64,000 nt of DNA from assembly GCF_021742065.1 (NCBI RefSeq), contig NZ_JAKKIE010000007.1:33521-97520 (forward strand), in the 5' to 3' direction. The DNA is from Rhizorhapis sp. SPR117. GTDB lineage: Bacteria; Pseudomonadota; Alphaproteobacteria; Sphingomonadales; Sphingomonadaceae. Below are positions 59,945 to 64,000 of this stretch, piece by piece. Made by a program: the position numbers and the translations under genes. Below the pieces are notes generated by a model that was not told the origin of the DNA, searched no databases, and saw only the letters and a program-made list of their open reading frames with translations. How positions within the stretch are numbered: the stretch's first letter is position 1; each line of letters begins with the position of its first letter.

Positions 59945-61364
59945 CGCGGCGCTGTCCCGCAACGCCGGGAGCCGCCTTGGTCGCAGCCCGCGCCAGCAGC
60001 ACCGCGAGCGCGCAGGAGGCGAGGCGCGTGCGCACGCTGTCTGCCCGGCTGGTGAGGATGATCGGAGCGCGCGCGCCGAGCACCACGCCTGCGGCATCGG
60101 CGCCGCCCAGGAAGGTCAGCTGCTTTGCGAGCATGTTGCCGGCCTCCAGATCGGGCACCAGCAGGATGTCCGCCTGGCCGGCGACCGGCGAGACGATACT
60201 TTTCTCGCGCACGGCCGCCTCGCTGATCGCATTATCGAGGGCGAGCGGTCCATCGAGCAGCGCGCCTTCGATCTGGCCCCGGTCCGCCATCTTGCAGAGC
60301 GCCGCGGCATCCAATGTGGTGCGCATCCTTGGATTGACCGTCTCGACGGCGGCGAGGATCGCGACCCTGGGTTGTTCGATCCCGATCACATGGGCAAGGT
60401 CGATCGCGTTGCGCGCGATGTCGGCCTTGTCCTCAAGCGTCGGCTCGATGTTAATCGCGGCGTCGGTGATGATGAGCGGGCGCGGATAGCCGGGCACATC
60501 CATCACATAGGCGTGGCTGATCCTGCGTTCGGTCCGAAGGCCCATGTCGGACGATACGACCGCGCCCATGAGCTCGTCGGTATGAAGCGAACCCTTCATC
60601 AGCAGCGCGGCTTCGCCGGCCCGTACGCGCGCGACGGCTTCGGCGGCGGCGGCGTGGCTGTGCGGGACCCCGATCACCCGGAAGGCGGCAATATCGACAC
60701 CGGCGTCCTTCGCCGCATTCGTCATACGCGCCGCAGGTCCGATGAGAATTGGAACGACGATGCCGGCGTCGGCGGCCTCAGCCACCGCGCGCATGGCGTC
60801 GGCGCTGCACGGATGGACCACGGCCGTGACGCACGCGGATCCGTCCTTGGCGCGCTCCATCAACTGGCGGAAGCGGTCGTGGCTGGCGATCCGCACGTCG
60901 GGAAGCGGCATGCGGGGCCGGCTGACTTTCTCGGTGGGCGCCTTGACCTCGGCCTGGCCGCTGATGACGGTCTCGCCCTTTTGGTTCACGCAGGCGCAGT
61001 CGAGAACGATGACATGATGCTCGGCGCGCTTCTGCGCGACGGTGACGCAGGCCGTGATGGTGTCGCCGACGCCCACCGGGCGGGTGAAGCGAAGCGATTG
61101 GCCGAGATAGATCGCACCGGGCCCTGGCAGCTCGGTTCCCAGGATCGCCGAGATGAGCCCCGCGCCCCACATGCCATGAGCGATGACCCTGTGGAACATG
61201 TCCGTTTCGGCATAGACAGGGTCGAGATGCGCCGGATTCACGTCGCCTGACACCGCCGCGAAGAGCTGGATGTCGTCGGCGGTCAGCGTGCGGGTGAGGC
61301 TGGCCGTGTCGCCGACGGCGATCTCGTCGAACGTGCGGTTCTCGATGAGGTTGGCGGTGGCCAT
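59937..61364 (-). CDS. MaoC-type dehydratase/hydratase fused to phosphate acetyltransferase
   Basis: 475 aa. Residues about 1-150 are a MaoC hot-dog hydratase (D-D-I-Q-L-F-A-A-V-S-G-D-V-N-P-A-H-L-D, with the Asp/His pair, and A-H-G-M-W-G-A-G-L). Residues about 165-470 are the phosphate acetyl/butyryltransferase domain (G-S-L-H-T-D-E-L-M, I-T-D-A-A-I-N-I, ...D-I-L-L-V-P-D-L-E-A-G-N-M-L). The fusion should link (R)-3-hydroxyacyl-CoA supply for PHA with acetyl-phosphate formation. It overlaps ackA and follows phaC by three bases. Confidence 0.93.
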   Translation of the reverse strand: MATANLIENRTFDEIAVGDTASLTRTLTADDIQLFAAVSGDVNPAHLDPVYAETDMFHRVIAHGMWGAGLISAILGTELPGPGAIYLGQSLRFTRPVGVGDTITACVTVAQKRAEHHVIVLDCACVNQKGETVISGQAEVKAPTEKVSRPRMPLPDVRIASHDRFRQLMERAKDGSACVTAVVHPCSADAMRAVAEAADAGIVVPILIGPAARMTNAAKDAGVDIAAFRVIGVPHSHAAAAEAVARVRAGEAALLMKGSLHTDELMGAVVSSDMGLRTERRISHAYVMDVPGYPRPLIITDAAINIEPTLEDKADIARNAIDLAHVIGIEQPRVAILAAVETVNPRMRTTLDAAALCKMADRGQIEGALLDGPLALDNAISEAAVREKSIVSPVAGQADILLVPDLEAGNMLAKQLTFLGGADAAGVVLGARAPIILTSRADSVRTRLASCALAVLLARAATKAAPGVAGQRRDG

Positions 61365-61367
61365 GGC

Positions 61368-63119
61368 TCAGCGCTCCAGCACGTAGCGCCCGGGGGCATC
61401 ACCGAGCGGCGGATAGTTCCGTTCGGGCGCGCCCATCGACGGTGGGGCGGCCGCCTTGCCCGAGTGCGATCCAAGCCATGAACTCCATTCCGGCCACCAC
61501 GACCCTTCGCGCAGCTCGGCCCGCTCCAGCCAGGTATCGGGACCTGGCGCCGGGCCATCCTGCATCCGTGTCGCGACGCGAAAGTGGCGATGAGGATGCC
61601 CGGGCTCGGAGACGATCCCGGCATTGTGGCCACCGCTCGTCAGCACGAAGCGGATCTCCGCGCCCGTCAGCATGTGGAGCTTGTGGGTCGAGCGCCACGG
61701 CGCGACGTGGTCGGTTTCCGTGCCCACCATGAAGATCGGCATGCGCAGCCCCGAGAGCGAGACCGGGTGGCCGCCGGCCTCGTAGCGCCCTTCGGCCAAG
61801 TCATTGTCGAGGAACAAGCGCCGCAGATATTGCGCGTGCATGGCATAGGGCATGCGGGTGCCGTCGGCATTCCATGCAATGAGGTCGGTCATCGGCTCGC
61901 GCTCGCCCATGAGATAAGTCGAGAGGATGCGCGACCAGACCAGATCGTTGGATCGCAGCATCTGGAAGGCGCCGCCCATCTGACTGCTGTCGAGAAAGCC
62001 GCGCGCCCACATCATCGCATCGATCAGGTTGATTTCCGCCTCGTCGATGAACAGGCCAAGTTCGCCCGGCTCGCTAAACTCGGTCTGGGCGGCGAACAGC
62101 GTGACGCTCGCCAGACGCTTATCTTCATCGCGCGCCATCGCGGCCGCGGTGATGGCGAGCAGCGTGCCGCCGATACAATAGCCGGCCGCGTGGATCTTCT
62201 CGGTGCCGGTAATCGCCTGGATGACATCCACGGCGGCCATCGGCCCAAGCAGGCGATAATCCTCCATGTCGAGATCGCGGTCGGCGCTGTCGGGATTGTG
62301 CCAGGAGATGCAGAACACGGTGTAGCCCTGCCCTACCAGCCAGCGGATGAGCGAATTTTCCGGGGAGAGGTCGAGGATGTAATATTTCATGATCCATGCC
62401 GGCACGATCAGTATCGGCTCCGGACGCACCGTCTCGGTTGCGGGCGCATATTGGATCAGTTCCATGACCCTGTTGCGAAACACGACCTTGCCAGCCGTGG
62501 CTGCGACCTTCTCGCCGACCCGATAGGCCTCCGTGCCCGCTGCGGGCTCCCCGCGTACCAGGCGTTCCAGGTCGTCGCAAAAAAATCGCGCACCCTCGAC
62601 AAGGCATTGTCCTCCGGTTTCGAGGATGCGCTGCTGGAGCACGGGGTTGGTCGGGATGAAATTGGTCGGGGACACCATGTCGAGCATCTGGCGGGTCGCG
62701 AACTCGACGATCGCTTCGTGGTGCCCGGTGACGCCGCTCACGCCGGTCGTCGCGGCATGCCACCATTGCTGCTGGAGCAGGAAGGCCTGCTCGATCAGGT
62801 CGAACGGATGGCGCTTCCAGGCTGCGTCGGCGAAGCGCCGATCCTGGGGCAGCGGATCGATCGCCGGCTCGGGATCGCTGCCGGATGCGCTGCGCATGGC
62901 AAAGTCGGCGAGCCGCATCAGCTTGCGCCCGCCCTTGGCGGCGAGCTGCAGCTGCCTGCCTGGCGAGCAGAGAATGTGCGTCCACCAGTCGGAAAAAGAC
63001 TGCGCCAAAGTGGCGGGCGACTGGCCTGAAGTCAGCTGCGCGATGGCGGCGAAGCTCGACCGATCCAGCGTCGTGGCCAGACCGTCCAACGGGTCAGGGA
63101 TATTGCTTCGACTCTGCAC
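61368..63119 (-). CDS. phaC: Class I polyhydroxyalkanoate synthase PhaC
   Basis: 583 aa from GTG 63119, chosen for its GGAGC ribosome site; ATG starts further up give an unlikely N-terminal extension. The PhaC N-terminal domain (F-N-x-x-P-x-x... replaced by N-F-I-P-T-N-P) and the lipase-like core are present: the nucleophile box G-Y-C-I-G-G (Cys near 313), Asp in G-T-E-T-D-H-V-A-P-W and His in S-G-G-H-N-A-G. It polymerises 3-hydroxyacyl-CoA into granules. It is the first gene of phaC-maoC/pta-ackA-fabI. An 18-bp palindrome lies 56 bases upstream. Confidence 0.94.
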   Translation of the reverse strand: MQSRSNIPDPLDGLATTLDRSSFAAIAQLTSGQSPATLAQSFSDWWTHILCSPGRQLQLAAKGGRKLMRLADFAMRSASGSDPEPAIDPLPQDRRFADAAWKRHPFDLIEQAFLLQQQWWHAATTGVSGVTGHHEAIVEFATRQMLDMVSPTNFIPTNPVLQQRILETGGQCLVEGARFFCDDLERLVRGEPAAGTEAYRVGEKVAATAGKVVFRNRVMELIQYAPATETVRPEPILIVPAWIMKYYILDLSPENSLIRWLVGQGYTVFCISWHNPDSADRDLDMEDYRLLGPMAAVDVIQAITGTEKIHAAGYCIGGTLLAITAAAMARDEDKRLASVTLFAAQTEFSEPGELGLFIDEAEINLIDAMMWARGFLDSSQMGGAFQMLRSNDLVWSRILSTYLMGEREPMTDLIAWNADGTRMPYAMHAQYLRRLFLDNDLAEGRYEAGGHPVSLSGLRMPIFMVGTETDHVAPWRSTHKLHMLTGAEIRFVLTSGGHNAGIVSEPGHPHRHFRVATRMQDGPAPGPDTWLERAELREGSWWPEWSSWLGSHSGKAAAPPSMGAPERNYPPLGDAPGRYVLER

Positions 63120-63174
63120 ATTTTCGCTCCTGCTGCGGTGCAACAAGCCCTGAAGCGCAGGAAGCCTCTGCGCA

Positions 63175-63192
63175 CTCCGTAGTCCTACGGAG
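63175..63192. promoter_or_regulatory. 18-bp palindrome upstream of phaC
   Basis: CTCCGTAG (63175-63182), TC, CTACGGAG (63185-63192): a perfect 8-bp dyad with a 2-base centre, 56 bases before the phaC start. This is a plausible site for a dimeric LuxR/FixJ-type regulator; the FixJ-family gene at 48260 is a candidate by function only. Confidence 0.55.
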
Positions 63193-63277
63193 GGATTGCC
63201 TCGCATATGCCAGCCCCAGAAGTCAGAGCTCAGCACGACATTGCTGTATGAAAAGCGGCCAAATACGATCAGGAGGC

Positions 63278-63499
63278 TCAGTGCGGTCGCACGGGCGAGC
63301 CAGCTATCCCGCCGAACCAGTCCCGCAATACCGGCGAAAGGGTCTGCGGGTTGCCGCCGATATGGCGAAGATCCTCCGCCAGCAGTGGCGGGCGGACTGC
63401 GAGGAAATATATCGCGAGGCCCGTCGTGAGAATGCCAAGTGCGATCAGCACCCCGGCCGCCAGAGCGGGTCTGGTCCGAGAGGCGGCCGGCGCTAACAT
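63278..63499 (-). CDS. Small membrane protein coupled to CueR-type regulator
   Basis: 73 aa from ATG 63499, overlapping the end of the MerR-family gene by seven bases. One clear membrane helix (about residues 12-33, A-L-A-A-G-V-L-I-A-L-G-I-L-T-T-G-L-A-I-Y-F), then a polar periplasmic or cytoplasmic tail. No cysteines or Met/His cluster for copper are present. The family is unknown; coupling suggests it serves the same stimulus. Confidence 0.6.
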   Translation of the reverse strand: MLAPAASRTRPALAAGVLIALGILTTGLAIYFLAVRPPLLAEDLRHIGGNPQTLSPVLRDWFGGIAGSPVRPH

Positions 63500-63891
63500 T
63501 TTCTGTCGAGACTCAGTTCGGCGATGATGGGACAATCTGGCCGCTCGTCGCCATGACAGCGCTCGGCGAGATCGACGAGGGTCTCGCGCAGGGTCGTCAG
63601 CGCTTCGGCCTTGCGCTGCAATTCCTCCGCCCGCGCCAACGCGACCCGCTTTACATCGGCGCTGCTGCGGCCCGTGTCGGCCCACAGGCCGAGCAGGGTC
63701 CGGATCTCCTCGATCGGAAAACCGAGATCGCGGGCATTGGCGATGAACCGCAGGCGATGGAGGTCACTCTCGCCATAGTCGCGATAACCCGCTCCCCGGC
63801 GCGGCGGCGCCGGGATGAGGCCGATCCTCTCATAATGGCGGATCATCCGCTCCGAGACCCCGCTTTGCTTCGACGCCTCCCCGATGTTCAC
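63493..63891 (-). CDS. cueR: CueR-type Cu(I)-responsive MerR regulator
   Basis: 132 aa. The HTH (M-N-I-G-E-A-S-K-Q-S-G-V-S-E-R-M-I-R-H-Y-E) and wing (R-D-Y-G-E-S-D-L-H-R-L-R-F-I) are MerR-like, with a long dimer helix. C112 and C120 (C-H-G-D-E-R-P-D-C) have the exact positions and spacing of the Cu(I) ligands of E. coli CueR. It activates promoters with 19-bp spacers when copper, silver or gold binds. No copper pump or oxidase gene is in the window; they may lie just to the right. Its promoter is in 63892-64000, where nothing else is seen. Confidence 0.9.
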   Translation of the reverse strand: MNIGEASKQSGVSERMIRHYERIGLIPAPPRRGAGYRDYGESDLHRLRFIANARDLGFPIEEIRTLLGLWADTGRSSADVKRVALARAEELQRKAEALTTLRETLVDLAERCHGDERPDCPIIAELSLDRKC

Positions 63892-64000
63892 AGCGCTTTC
63901 CGGTTGAGGCGCAGCGCGTTGGTGGGGTGACTACACGAAAGTGACGTATCTGCACGCTAAGGGCGAACAAATCCGGTACGATGCCAGCAGATGCTATTCG

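Noticed and set aside
59922..61250. 442-aa plus-strand frame opposite the MaoC-Pta gene
   Set aside because: Shadow frame; the minus-strand fusion protein is unambiguous.
61584..63029. 481-aa plus-strand frame opposite phaC
   Set aside because: Shadow of the PHA synthase; no ribosome site or domain.

Overview
The window is GC-rich alphaproteobacterial DNA. It is most likely a large conjugative plasmid or integrative element of a sphingomonad-type bacterium. The genus is inferred from gene content and codon style; no rRNA, tRNA or replication gene is present to fix it. Almost every real gene has strong Shine-Dalgarno sites or ATGA-type overlaps, so operons are easy to read. Long antisense ORFs are common and are artefacts of GC3 bias.

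Region 1 (1-13.9 kb) is an accessory/defence block. It holds an AbiE-like pair, a metallophosphoesterase + SbcC-like ATPase pair, a PHP-domain/SMC-like ATPase of the TrlF type, a tyrosine recombinase with a perfect inverted repeat in front of it, a Fic protein, a RES/antitoxin module, a second AbiE operon whose toxin gene is internally deleted, and an MqsRA module whose antitoxin lacks the usual zinc cysteines.

Region 2 (13.9-35.8 kb) is a complete F-type conjugation operon on the minus strand: traA-L-E-K-B-dsbC-V-C-(membrane protein)-trbI-traF(S26)-W-(membrane protein)-U-trbC-N-(small ORF)-F-H-G. The relaxase and coupling protein are not in the window. The traA leader carries a 15-bp palindrome and four palindromes repeated at an exact 22-bp period. 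On the other strand are an unknown 154-aa protein and an HTH regulator, followed by a lytic transglycosylase gene. From 35.8 to 38.8 kb there are an unrecognised 431-aa protein, small proteins including a miniature SGNH hydrolase, and an HxlR regulator.

Region 3 (39.2-63.9 kb) is a stress/energy island: an isoprenylcysteine methyltransferase-like protein plus a DUF2933 protein; a beta-CASP nuclease, AMP-phosphorylase-like enzyme and PRPP-synthetase-like enzyme in one overlapping operon; small unknown proteins; an NDUFS4-like protein overlapping an Hsp20 gene; a second Hsp20 gene with a ROSE-like RNA thermometer; three response regulators without a kinase; oleate hydratase; a complete N-ATPase operon (atpDCQRBEFAG) with sodium ligands in the c subunit; a phasin; and a PHA synthase / MaoC-Pta fusion / acetate kinase / FabI operon in which fabI carries an in-frame TAA. 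A CueR-type regulator closes the window.

Taken together (inference), region 3 is a portable programme for surviving low energy, low oxygen or membrane stress. Acetyl-CoA/acetyl-phosphate metabolism supplies ATP, PHA stores carbon, the N-ATPase expels Na+, small heat-shock proteins and oleate hydratase protect protein and membrane, and RNA-derived nucleotides are recycled. It sits beside a self-transfer system and a dense set of toxin and defence genes.
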